Assembly (NCBI GenBank): GCA_035448625.1
Contig: DAOTJI010000065.1
Span: forward strand, 1-15,474
DNA: 15,474 nt
From: UBA8904 sp035448625
GTDB lineage: Bacteria; Desulfobacterota; Syntrophia; Syntrophales; Smithellaceae
Direction: 5' to 3'
Shown: positions 7,501 through 14,488 of the stretch, in pieces
How positions within the stretch are numbered: the first letter of the stretch is position 1
Layout: each line of letters opens with the position of its first letter
Position numbers and translations under genes: made by a program
The notes under the pieces: generated by a model
What the model was told of the DNA's origin: nothing
The model's database searches: none
Seen by the model: only the letters and a program-made list of their open reading frames with translations

Positions 7501-8391
7501 ATGTCGGAATTGCTGAAAATGCTTGGCTGCCGCTACCCCATTATCCAAGGGCCGATCGGAATGTTCAACAGTCCGAAGATGGTTGCCGCCGTCTCCGAAG
7601 CAGGCGGCTACGGATTGTTGGCGATCGGTTTTATCGACAACACGGACACGGTGAAAAGTCTCATCGATGACGTGCGAAAGCTAACGGATAAACCTTTCGG
7701 TGCGAATATCGTGCTGATGAATCCGCACAGCGCGGAATTTCTGAAAATATTGGCCGATGCAGGCGTGAAAGCCGTTACGACTTCCGTCGGTTCTCCAAAA
7801 GACGTTTACCCTGTGATTCATGATCTGGGCATGAAAGGCATTCATGTAGTCCTTGCGCTTCAGCACGCCATCAGCGCGGTAAAGGCCGGAGCGGATGCCC
7901 TGGTGGTTGCCGGCGCGGAAGCCGGCGGGCTTCGTTCCTTACATTCCGAATCCTCCACAATGGTGCTTGTGCCTCTGGTCGCCGATCACGTGAAAGTCCC
8001 GATTGTGGCGGCGGGGGGCATTGCCGATGCCAGAGGTTACAAGGCGGCTTTCGCCCTTGGTGCCCAGGGCGTACAGATCGGCACGCGGTTTTTGGCATCC
8101 ACCGAAAGCCCGGCCGGCGAGCAGTGGAAAAAAGCCATTGTGGAATGTTCCGACGGCGGCACCGGTTTGATGCCGCTGGGCAATCAAAAACTGGCGCAGA
8201 GAATGATCATCACGCCCTGGATCAAAAAGAGATTGGCCGAAATCCCGGCGGAAAAAATTGCCGATGAACTGGATCGCAACCCCGACGCCACCGGCAATTA
8301 TGAGCGTGCGGCATTCGGGGGCGGCCAGATCAGCGCTTTGATCAAGGAAATCAAGCCCATTAAAACCATCATTGAGGAGATGGTTTCCTGA
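7501..8391 (+). CDS. Nitronate monooxygenase-family FMN flavoprotein
   Basis: A 296-residue TIM-barrel flavoprotein of the nitronate monooxygenase / 2-nitropropane dioxygenase / FabK family. Family hallmarks are the opening R-Y-P-I-I-Q-G-P-I-G (11-20), E-A-G-G (140-143), V-A-A-G-G-I-A-D (169-176) and G-A-Q-G-V-Q-I-G-T-R-F (188-198), the FMN phosphate-binding end. The residue after E-A-G-G is normally the catalytic His; here it is L144, although a His is found at 148. It may therefore not be a true nitronate monooxygenase, and in an anaerobe it could be an NAD(P)H-dependent enoyl or quinone reductase. The start at 7501 is fixed by GAGGAGG about 8 bases upstream; the frame is open upstream but without conserved sequence. 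It is monocistronic, divergent from the MaoC/ligase operon and convergent with the phosphoesterase gene. Confidence 0.88.
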   Translation: MSELLKMLGCRYPIIQGPIGMFNSPKMVAAVSEAGGYGLLAIGFIDNTDTVKSLIDDVRKLTDKPFGANIVLMNPHSAEFLKILADAGVKAVTTSVGSPKDVYPVIHDLGMKGIHVVLALQHAISAVKAGADALVVAGAEAGGLRSLHSESSTMVLVPLVADHVKVPIVAAGGIADARGYKAAFALGAQGVQIGTRFLASTESPAGEQWKKAIVECSDGGTGLMPLGNQKLAQRMIITPWIKKRLAEIPAEKIADELDRNPDATGNYERAAFGGGQISALIKEIKPIKTIIEEMVS

Positions 8392-8415
8392 AAGCCTTCG
8401 TTATTATGGACCTGA

Positions 8416-9072
8416 TCAATAGTCCACTCTTCCGGGTACAGCCGCAAGGTTCGGACCGATTTCGATGGACATGTATCGGCCTTTCTTAAAGCTGCCCGAA
8501 TTGGCCACGATCGTATTCTGAAAACGCTCGATCCCGGACGCCTCGTGAATATGACCGCACAGGCACAGCGAGACAGGGTGTCTTTCAAGAAATGTTTTCA
8601 CGCTTCGGCTGCCGCCCCTGAGGCCGATGAAGGATCTGTCCCGAACCCCGCAGGGCGGAGCATGAGAAATCAGGACGATTTGCGAAGCATCTTTGACCTG
8701 CTCGTATCCCGCCTGGAGCTCCAAAGCGATCTCTTCCTCCGTGTAGGTGGTGGCCGTTTTGATGGGCGTGGGCGAGGACCCGCCCAGACCGAAAAAGCCG
8801 ATTCCCTCCAGCACCCTTCCCTTTCCATGCAGGCTATACCCTTTTTCCTCAAGAAAATCCTTGACTTCAATCTTATCCCAGTTGCCATGGACGGCAAGGA
8901 TGCCCTTTGAAAATTGTTCAAGGCAGGCAATGACGTCGACCGCTTCAGCGCGCGTTTGGGTGTGTGTAATATCCCCGGCAACGACAACCAGGTCCGATTC
9001 GCGAATGAGCGCCGCAGCCCTTTCAATCGGCTTGGTCGCCCCATGGATGTCACTTACGGCAAATAGCTTCAT
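8416..9072 (-). CDS. Calcineurin-like metallophosphoesterase
   Basis: A 218-residue metallophosphoesterase of the small bacterial YfcE/MJ0936-like group. The dinuclear metal site motifs appear in order: S-D-I-H (D8, H10), A-G-D-I-T-H (D34), H-G-N-W-D (N64), I-S-H-A-P-P (H137), G-H-I-H-E-A-S-G (H174, H176) and N-S-G-S (191-194). Relatives hydrolyse phosphodiesters, and some act on cyclic nucleotides or nucleic-acid ends; the substrate here is not known. There is no signal peptide, so it is cytoplasmic. The ATG at 9072 has GGGAG a few bases upstream and begins directly with the first strand, so I prefer it to the ATG at 9102, which lacks a ribosome site. It stands alone, with its end only 24 bases from the convergent flavoprotein gene. 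Confidence 0.88.
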   Translation of the reverse strand: MKLFAVSDIHGATKPIERAAALIRESDLVVVAGDITHTQTRAEAVDVIACLEQFSKGILAVHGNWDKIEVKDFLEEKGYSLHGKGRVLEGIGFFGLGGSSPTPIKTATTYTEEEIALELQAGYEQVKDASQIVLISHAPPCGVRDRSFIGLRGGSRSVKTFLERHPVSLCLCGHIHEASGIERFQNTIVANSGSFKKGRYMSIEIGPNLAAVPGRVDY

Positions 9073-9122
9073 AGCTCTCCCGGCTTTGCTTTGTGTTTCC
9101 ATGTCGTTAAATCAGGATTCCC

Positions 9123-9151
9123 TTGACACGCCGTTTCGTCTTTCTTATAGT
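9123..9151 (+). promoter_or_regulatory. Near-consensus sigma70-type promoter for the methyltransferase gene
   Basis: A perfect TTGACA (9123-9128) and TATAGT (9146-9151, five of six consensus bases) are separated by exactly 17 bases. Transcription would start near 9158, giving a leader of about 30 bases before the ATG at 9188. It is the best promoter match in the window and lies in the gap between the two divergent genes. Confidence 0.75.
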
Positions 9152-9187
9152 TGCGCCCAAAATACATCTACGGCAAGGCTAAAAATC

Positions 9188-10240
9188 ATGTATCATCTCG
9201 CATCCGACGAAAAAATCGTTTGGGAAGAACACGCCCGGCAAACGGTGGACGGAAAACTCACCCCCCGGTCCTCGCTGGACGGCATCCGGCCCGCCCTGCG
9301 CGCGCACTTTCATTTCTACATCGGCGGTCTGGCGGCCGGTCTCGGAAATCCGCAAAAAGCGGCGGACTGGTTTCGGGAAGGGGCGCTTGAAGAAGACGGA
9401 ATCTTCAACGCGATTATGGCTTCCTACCTGGATCGGCACGACGGCCGGTTTTACATGCCGGAAAAAATCTTTGCCGATCCGCGCGATTACGAACATTTCA
9501 CCACCGTGCCGGCGATCGTCGGCATGCGGGAAAAGTTTCTCCGGTTTGCCTCTTCCTCCCTGCCTTGCTTTGCGGCGCCCCTGACGGTTCTGGACGTAGG
9601 CTGCGGCGACGGCAGCCTTCTGATGCTTCTGTTGCAGCGTCTGATGAAAACCGGCCGCTCACAAAAAATCGACCGCGCCATTCTGGTGGATTCTTCGGCG
9701 TCCATGCTGAAGGTCGCAGAAGGAAAGCTCCGGCAGGCGTTTCCCGATCTGTACGTTGATCCGCGCCACGGCCGGATTCAGGAGCACGCCGGGGAACTCC
9801 CCTCCGGCATTGACGTCGCGCTCCTGTCCCTGGCCTACCACCACATGCCCCGCAACGAAAAAGCGACGCACCTTCGTGAAATGAGCGGCAAAGTGGAACA
9901 TCTGCTGCTGATGGAAATGGACGGAGACAACGACACTCCCCATCTTCGTTCTCCGGAGCTGGCCGTGTCGGTTTACCAGTCCTATGGCCCGCTGATCGAC
10001 TCCATCTTTGCCCATGACGCCCCCATCACCGTGACGCAGAGCTGTGTGGACAATTTCGTCATGGCGGAGGTGATCTCATTTCTGACGGAGCCCCGCGGCC
10101 GGCGCAATGACTATCACATGCTGCGCGGACAGTGGGCGCGGATTTTCAACGAAAATCTCGACGGGCATCATCCCCGTGGAGAAGCAACCGTCCTGGCTTC
10201 GGACGGATGCGAGTTCTTCGCCTTCCACTGGGGACGGTAA
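9188..10240 (+). CDS. Class I SAM-dependent methyltransferase with unclassified N-terminal region
   Basis: A 350-residue protein with a Rossmann-type methyltransferase core. Motif I is V-L-D-V-G-C-G-D-G (134-142), the acidic end of strand 2 is A-I-L-V-D-S-S (164-170), and a motif IV-like stretch is S-L-A-Y-H-H-M (214-220). About 125 residues precede the core. They include one helical hairpin resembling a single TPR unit (about 42-70, with N-P-Q-K-A-A-D-W-F) but no known domain I can name. The C-terminal third (about 260-350) has no clear domain and may form the substrate cap. Target and product are unknown; small-molecule methylation is as likely as any other. The frame is open far upstream opposite the phosphoesterase gene, but the promoter at 9123-9151 shows the start must be at or after about 9158. 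The ribosome site is weak (AAGG, 9 bases upstream). Confidence 0.82.
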   Translation: MYHLASDEKIVWEEHARQTVDGKLTPRSSLDGIRPALRAHFHFYIGGLAAGLGNPQKAADWFREGALEEDGIFNAIMASYLDRHDGRFYMPEKIFADPRDYEHFTTVPAIVGMREKFLRFASSSLPCFAAPLTVLDVGCGDGSLLMLLLQRLMKTGRSQKIDRAILVDSSASMLKVAEGKLRQAFPDLYVDPRHGRIQEHAGELPSGIDVALLSLAYHHMPRNEKATHLREMSGKVEHLLLMEMDGDNDTPHLRSPELAVSVYQSYGPLIDSIFAHDAPITVTQSCVDNFVMAEVISFLTEPRGRRNDYHMLRGQWARIFNENLDGHHPRGEATVLASDGCEFFAFHWGR

Positions 10241-10241
10241 A

Positions 10242-10259
10242 CGGAAGCGTCCGCTTTTT
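10242..10259 (+). terminator. Possible terminator after the methyltransferase gene
   Basis: Just after the stop codon, CGGA (10242-10245) can pair with TCCG (10250-10253) around a four-base loop and is followed by CTTTTT. An alternative fold is AAGCG with CGCTT. A wider GGACGG/CCGTCC pair (10232-10237 with 10266-10271) encloses the small hairpin. Stems are short, so the call is weak, but the site lies in the 48-base gap between two convergent genes where a terminator is expected. Confidence 0.33.
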
Positions 10260-10288
10260 CCACCCCCGTCCGTTTCATTCCGCTCCCT

Positions 10289-11518
10289 CTACTCCAGCGA
10301 GTGAACAAACAAACCGCTGCGCAGCTTGGGCTCAAACCAGGTGGACTTGGGGGGCATGATTGCGCCGGCGTCCGCCACCTTCATGATCTGCTCCATCGTC
10401 GTGGGATGAAGCGAAAAGGCCACGGCGAATCCGTCCTGATCCACCAGCTTCTCGAGCTCCGCCATTCCCCGAATACCGCCGATGAATTTGATCCGGTCGT
10501 CGGTTCGCGGATCGGCAATGCCCAGAACCGGCGCCAGCAGATGGTCCTGCAAAATGGCCGCGTCGAGGCTGGCCACCGGATCGTTCGCATGATAGACGCC
10601 TTCTTTGATCGTGAGGCAATACCACGCGCCGCCCAGATACATCCCGAAATCATGCAGACGCTCTGGGGATTTTGCGGCAAAACCTTTCGTCACGATAAAG
10701 GATGACGAAATTTTTTCCAGAAACTGTTCGGCGGACAGGCCGCAGAGATCCTTCACGGCCCGGTTGTAATCCATGACTTTGAGCTGATCGTGGGGGAAAA
10801 ACACCGCCAGCACGCCGTCTGATTCCTGCGCCTGCGAGGGCCTGCGGCGTTTTCGGGCGACCGTGGCGCCCGCTGCGGCGCGGTGATGCCCGTCGGCGAT
10901 GTACAGGGCGTTCACCTGACCGAACTCCGACCGAATGGCATCCATCCGGGTCTGGTCCGCCACCACCCAAGCGGAGTGAACCACACCGTCCTCCGCGGTG
11001 AAATCATATTCGGGCGGGCCTGCCGTGATTTTCTCCACGATTGCGTTTAAGCCGGAGCGCGACGGGTAGCTGATGAATACGGGGCCGGTCTGCGCGTTCA
11101 CCTGATCGACGTGGCGGATGCGGTCATCCTCTTTGTCCTGTCGGGTCAGCTCGTGTTTTTTTATTTTTCCCTCGTCATATTCCGCCGCGCTCATGAGGCC
11201 GACGATGCCCGTCTGCACCTGCGGCCCCATCCGCTGGCGATAAACATAATAGCAGGGAGACGGGTCCTGAATCAGAATCCCCTCTTCCCGCAGCCGGGCA
11301 AAGTTGCGTTTCGCCGTCTCGTAGATCAAGGGGTCGTCCGGACGTGTGCCGTCCGGCACGTCGATTTCCGATTTCTCCACGTGCATAAAGCTGAGCGGCC
11401 GGCCGGCCGTCGCCTTTTGCCCCTCTTCCCTCGTCATGACGTCATAAGGAAGCGCCGCCACCTGCTGCGCATATTTCACCTGCGGTCGAACCGCTTTGAA
11501 AGGCAATACCAGAGCCAT
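10289..11518 (-). CDS. DUF1015-family protein (SerK-like)
   Basis: A 409-residue protein of the conserved bacterial DUF1015 family. Features matching it are the N-terminal P-F-K-A-V-R-P (6-12) and L-P-Y-D-V (23-27), K-K-H-E-L-T-R with D-K-E-D-D-R (120-133), the signature Y-I-A-D-G-H-H-R-A-A (206-215), and a C-terminal M-P-P-K-S-T-W-F-x-P-K (388-398). The D-G-H-H-R motif resembles the ParB/SbnI-type fold used by free-serine kinases, and this family is sometimes annotated as SerK-like; I recall that link from general knowledge and cannot confirm activity here. No serine-pathway gene is adjacent, which gives no support for it. It is cytoplasmic with no signal peptide. The ATG at 11518 has AAGGAGAAG just upstream; an in-frame TTG at 11551 is less likely. 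It is divergent from the hydrolase gene. Confidence 0.85.
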   Translation of the reverse strand: MALVLPFKAVRPQVKYAQQVAALPYDVMTREEGQKATAGRPLSFMHVEKSEIDVPDGTRPDDPLIYETAKRNFARLREEGILIQDPSPCYYVYRQRMGPQVQTGIVGLMSAAEYDEGKIKKHELTRQDKEDDRIRHVDQVNAQTGPVFISYPSRSGLNAIVEKITAGPPEYDFTAEDGVVHSAWVVADQTRMDAIRSEFGQVNALYIADGHHRAAAGATVARKRRRPSQAQESDGVLAVFFPHDQLKVMDYNRAVKDLCGLSAEQFLEKISSSFIVTKGFAAKSPERLHDFGMYLGGAWYCLTIKEGVYHANDPVASLDAAILQDHLLAPVLGIADPRTDDRIKFIGGIRGMAELEKLVDQDGFAVAFSLHPTTMEQIMKVADAGAIMPPKSTWFEPKLRSGLFVHSLE

Positions 11519-11543
11519 ACACTTCTCCTTTTTCAAAATAAAG

Positions 11544-11572
11544 TTGCGCAAGATTTAACACAATGGCATAAT
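11544..11572 (+). promoter_or_regulatory. Candidate promoter for the small hydrolase gene
   Basis: TTGCGC (11544-11549) and CATAAT (11567-11572, five of six -10 bases) are separated by exactly 17 bases. Transcription would start near 11579, about 40 bases before the preferred start codon. It lies in the roughly 100-base gap between the divergent DUF1015 and hydrolase genes. The -35 element is weak. Confidence 0.45.
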
Positions 11573-11620
11573 CCGGGCAACGTCAAAATGAAATTCGATT
11601 CTCAACCGGAAAGGATGTCC

Positions 11621-12121
11621 ATGAACAACACGCTGGTATTTATTCACGGCCTGGAAAGCACTTCCCAGGGGAACAAGGCTCAATACTTTCGCAAAGCGTT
11701 TCCGGAAATGATCATCGAGGATTACGCGGGAGGCTTCGCGGCCAGAATGCAGAAGCTTCGAAGCGTCCTTGCAGGCAAAACCGGCCTGATTCTGGTGGGA
11801 TCCAGCTATGGTGGCCTGATGGCGGCCCGCTTCGCGCTGGACAACGAAACTCTCATCAAAAAGCTGATTCTGCTGGCCCCCGCCCTGACCATCGAAGGAT
11901 TTGAAAAGGCCGTAAAGCGCCCGCTTCAAATTCCGACGGTCCTGTATCACGGAACACGCGACGATGTGGTCCCTCCGCAGGCCGTCAAAACCATCGCCGA
12001 AAAAACCTTCGCCCGCCTGGAGCATCACTTCGTGGAGGATGACCATCCGCTTAACGCCGTTTTTCCGACACTTCCCTGGCCTCTGCTCCTGGAACGGGGG
12101 CCGGCGGCCGAAACCGATTGA
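11621..12121 (+). CDS. Small alpha/beta hydrolase (esterase-like)
   Basis: A compact 166-residue alpha/beta hydrolase, close in size to YqiA/RBBP9-type minimal esterases. It opens directly with the oxyanion-loop strand L-V-F-I-H-G (5-10). The nucleophile elbow is G-S-S-Y-G-G (S62), the acid is D114 in H-G-T-R-D-D-V-V-P-P, and the catalytic His is H142 in E-D-D-H. The triad is therefore complete. There is no lid or signal peptide, so it is cytoplasmic. A PHA-related role such as oligomer cleavage or thioesterase activity is only a suggestion from its place just before phaE. The ATG at 11621 is preferred because GGAAAGGA sits 6-7 bases upstream; ATG codons at 11588 and 11615 are alternatives with worse spacing. 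Its stop codon overlaps the -35 element of the next promoter. Confidence 0.8.
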   Translation: MNNTLVFIHGLESTSQGNKAQYFRKAFPEMIIEDYAGGFAARMQKLRSVLAGKTGLILVGSSYGGLMAARFALDNETLIKKLILLAPALTIEGFEKAVKRPLQIPTVLYHGTRDDVVPPQAVKTIAEKTFARLEHHFVEDDHPLNAVFPTLPWPLLLERGPAAETD

Positions 12122-12146
12122 CAAACACAGGCGGATAGATTACAAA
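12118..12146 (+). promoter_or_regulatory. Promoter for the phaE-phaC operon
   Basis: A perfect TTGACA (12118-12123) is followed after exactly 17 bases by TACAAA (12141-12146, four of six bases). The TGA stop codon of the upstream hydrolase (12119-12121) lies inside the -35 box, so the two genes are packed tightly but phaE can still be started separately. Transcription would begin near 12153, giving a leader of about 60 bases. Confidence 0.6.
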
Positions 12147-12150
12147 AAAA

Positions 12151-12175
12151 CCGCGGGCCGGCCGGGAGAATCCCG
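12151..12175 (+). promoter_or_regulatory. GC-rich structured leader before phaE
   Basis: Right after an A run (12144-12150) comes a GC-rich stretch with the self-complementary CCGCGG and GGCCGGCC. It is followed by a 5-base-pair hairpin CGGGA/TCCCG (12163-12167 and 12171-12175, loop GAA). No T run follows, so it is not a terminator. It would lie at the 5' end of the phaE message and could affect stability or translation. Confidence 0.3.
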
Positions 12176-12214
12176 ACAACCCCTTCACGAGTTCGGCTCC
12201 GAAAAGAGGTCATC

Positions 12215-13126
12215 ATGACTGACGCAGGCAGCCCCTTCCCCTTTCACGAATCGACCGTGTTCCCATGGCTGAAAACCGCCGCGGATATGTGGCTGAACAT
12301 GGCTAAAACCATTCCGCCCGATTCGGACACGACACTGAAAACACAGACCGACGTGCAAAACCGGTTCACCAGACAGCTGGAAACCAGCCTGAACCTGCTC
12401 AAATCCTTTTCCCGAATGATGAGCGAGCCGGAATCGGCTTCGGCCACCGCCAATACGATGAACGCGCTGCCGGAAATTTTTCTGAAAATGGCCGGCTCCG
12501 GCTTTGAAGCGGCCATGCAGCTTCAAAATCATGTGATGGAAAAGGCCGCCAGGATCGGAAAGCGCACGGAGGCGTACAATTTCGACAACCTGGACCAGGA
12601 AGTCTTCCGGGCGCTCACCGAAGTCTATGAAAAAGAACTTCGTCAATACCTGAAGATACCGCCGCTGGGGCTGACGCGATTCTACCAGGAGCGCTTCAAC
12701 GAGATGCTGGACAAGCACAATCTCTTTGAAACCACGCTGGCGGAATTTTTGTCCATTCTGTACCTGCCGATGGAAAAGTCCTTCAACGTGCTTCAGGAAA
12801 AGCTCAAACAGCGGACGGAAGAGGGAAACATCCCCCGCGATGTGAAGGAAAGCTACGCCATGTGGCTGAAGATCCTGGAAGGCCACTATATGAACCTGTT
12901 CAAGTCCAAAGAATACACGGATGCGCTGCACCGCACGCTCAACAAGCTGGAGGATTTCCTCATCGCCAAGAATGAGGCCGTGCGAGACTTTCTCCAACTG
13001 CTGCCCGTGGTCACGCAACAAGATATGGACGAGATGTACAAGGAGTTTCACCTGCTCAAAAAGAGGGTCAAAGCACTGGAGAAAAAAGCGGGCATATCCC
13101 CCAACACCCTGACGGTCGTCAAGTAA
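12215..13126 (+). CDS. phaE: Class III PHA synthase subunit PhaE
   Basis: A 303-residue, almost wholly helical protein matching PhaE, the non-catalytic partner of class III polyhydroxyalkanoate synthase. Diagnostic stretches are K-I-P-P-L-G-L-T-R (147-155) and the C-terminal T-Q-Q-D-M-D-E-M-Y-K-E followed by L-L-K-K-R-V-K-A-L-E-K-K (267-291), a heptad-like helix ending most PhaE proteins. PhaE forms a complex with PhaC and is needed for full polymerising activity at the granule surface. Its length is slightly below that of the classical Allochromatium PhaE, as expected for this group. The start has AGAGGT 6-7 bases upstream. The gene lies 58 bases before phaC on the same strand; gene order and C-terminal motif make the assignment secure despite generally low sequence conservation in this subunit. 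Confidence 0.92.
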   Translation: MTDAGSPFPFHESTVFPWLKTAADMWLNMAKTIPPDSDTTLKTQTDVQNRFTRQLETSLNLLKSFSRMMSEPESASATANTMNALPEIFLKMAGSGFEAAMQLQNHVMEKAARIGKRTEAYNFDNLDQEVFRALTEVYEKELRQYLKIPPLGLTRFYQERFNEMLDKHNLFETTLAEFLSILYLPMEKSFNVLQEKLKQRTEEGNIPRDVKESYAMWLKILEGHYMNLFKSKEYTDALHRTLNKLEDFLIAKNEAVRDFLQLLPVVTQQDMDEMYKEFHLLKKRVKALEKKAGISPNTLTVVK

Positions 13127-13142
13127 AGGTTCTTTCCGCCGA

Positions 13143-13156
13143 TTCCCGGGCGGGAA
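13143..13156 (+). other. Intercistronic hairpin between phaE and phaC
   Basis: TTCCC (13143-13147) can pair with GGGAA (13152-13156) around a GGGC loop. The hairpin lies in the 58-base gap, about 13 bases before the GGAAGG ribosome site of phaC. No T run follows, so it should not stop transcription; it may protect the upstream message or tune phaC translation. Confidence 0.35.
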
Positions 13157-13184
13157 GCAAAGTTTTCGGAAGGATGACGTTTTC

Positions 13185-14474
13185 ATGACCGAAACAAAGA
13201 TTCCCCTGGATCTGATTCTGGAACGAATGGCCGAAGACGCGGAAAAGGCCCGGCAGCGGGCTTCCCGTGCTTCCGACGTCCTGCTGGGCGAACTCCATTA
13301 CGAAATCGGATCGACCCCCTATGACATCGTGTATGAAGAAGACCGCGTCCGCCTCAAACATTACACCCGAAACGAAGAGGCGGAAAACAAGCTGAAAGTC
13401 CCGCTGCTGGTGGTGTACGCACTGATCAACCGCGAAACGATGCTGGACCTGCAGCCGGACCGAAGCGTCGTGAAAACGTTTTTGCAGGAAGGCATCGACC
13501 TGTACATGGTGGACTGGGGCTATCCCACCAGCAAGGATCGTTTCCTGACCATTGACGATCACGTCAACGGCTACATGGACAACATCGTGGATTTCATCCG
13601 GCAAAAACACGGCGTCCCCAAAATCAACCTGATGGGCATCTGCATGGGCGGAACCTTTTGCGTCATCTATTCCGCGCTGCACCCGGATAAAATCAAAAAC
13701 CTGATCACCACCGTGACGCCGACCAATTTCGACACGGACAAAGGCCTGTTGCACGTCTGGATGAAGGACGTGGACACGGACCGGATGGTCCGCACCTTCG
13801 GCAACATTCCCGGCGACCTGATGAATTTCGGGTTTCTTCTGCTCAACCCCGCCCGTCTGATGATCGACAAGTACGTCGGCTTCATGGAAAACATGGACAA
13901 CCGGGATTTCGTGGAAAACTTCGTGCGCATGGAACGCTGGATTTTCGACAGCCCCGACGTTCCCGGGGAAACCTTCCGCCAGTTTGTGGAAGACGGCTAT
14001 AAAAACAATCTGCTGATTCAAAGCAAAATGCGGGTGGGCGGCACAAGAGTGGACTTGAAAAAAATCACCATGCCGCTTTTGAACTTCTTCGGCGAGTATG
14101 ACCACCTCGTTCCCCCGGAAGCGTGCAATCAACTGACCGGGGCCGTGGGGAGCAGCGATGCCCAGGACGTCTGCCTGGAAACCGGACACATCGGCATTTA
14201 TGTCAGCTCCAGGTTCCAGCGGCAGTTCGCGCCCCGCATCGTCCAGTGGCTCAAGCAGCGGGACACAGAGGACAGGGTGGAGGCAGCCCCGGCTAAGGAA
14301 ATGCCCGGCAGCCGGCGCGAAGTGCCGTTGAACAAGCCGTCGGTCCGGAAAAAACGGGCCGTCCGGAAAGCCGGAGCAAAGCCAAAGACGCCCGCCGGGA
14401 CGAACATCACCCCCCCGGCACCGGTCCGGAAAAATAGGCAGTCCCTCATCCAAAAAATTGCGGAAGCGATCTGA
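13185..14474 (+). CDS. phaC: Class III PHA synthase catalytic subunit PhaC
   Basis: A 429-residue alpha/beta-hydrolase-fold polymerase that joins (R)-3-hydroxyacyl-CoA units into PHA, releasing CoA. The lipase-like box is G-I-C-M-G with nucleophile C153; the acid is D306 in F-F-G-E-Y-D-H and the His is H335 in E-T-G-H-I-G. These match C149, D302 and H331 of the classical Allochromatium enzyme with a constant shift of four, showing a gap-free core. V-D-W-G-Y-P (109-114) is another family hallmark. The core ends near residue 358; a tail of about 70 residues follows, absent from the typical enzyme of about 355 residues. Its last 49 residues hold 13 Lys/Arg and several Pro but one acidic residue. 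The start has GGAAGG about 11 bases upstream, a little far. The gene is 58 bases after phaE and 14 bases before the GAF gene. Confidence 0.95.
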   Translation: MTETKIPLDLILERMAEDAEKARQRASRASDVLLGELHYEIGSTPYDIVYEEDRVRLKHYTRNEEAENKLKVPLLVVYALINRETMLDLQPDRSVVKTFLQEGIDLYMVDWGYPTSKDRFLTIDDHVNGYMDNIVDFIRQKHGVPKINLMGICMGGTFCVIYSALHPDKIKNLITTVTPTNFDTDKGLLHVWMKDVDTDRMVRTFGNIPGDLMNFGFLLLNPARLMIDKYVGFMENMDNRDFVENFVRMERWIFDSPDVPGETFRQFVEDGYKNNLLIQSKMRVGGTRVDLKKITMPLLNFFGEYDHLVPPEACNQLTGAVGSSDAQDVCLETGHIGIYVSSRFQRQFAPRIVQWLKQRDTEDRVEAAPAKEMPGSRREVPLNKPSVRKKRAVRKAGAKPKTPAGTNITPPAPVRKNRQSLIQKIAEAI

Positions 14475-14488
14475 AAGGGAGAAGAAGT

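Noticed and set aside
8392..8426. TGGAC/GTCCA inverted repeat between the convergent flavoprotein and phosphoesterase genes
   Set aside because: Only five base pairs with a 10-base loop and no T run; not supported as a terminator.
8747..9187. N-terminal extension of the methyltransferase reading frame
   Set aside because: It runs opposite the phosphoesterase gene and upstream of a near-consensus promoter, so it is not in the message from that promoter; no conserved sequence.
11111..11620. N-terminal extension of the small hydrolase frame
   Set aside because: Most of it lies opposite the DUF1015 gene. The alpha/beta fold begins at the ATG at 11621, which has its own ribosome site.
12185..13186. 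A 333-codon minus-strand open frame opposite phaE
   Set aside because: Antisense shadow of phaE with no domain and no own ribosome site of note.
13174..13188. Four-codon mini frame overlapping the phaC start
   Set aside because: GGAAGG directly abuts its ATG, leaving no spacing for ribosome binding; more likely the ribosome site serves phaC.
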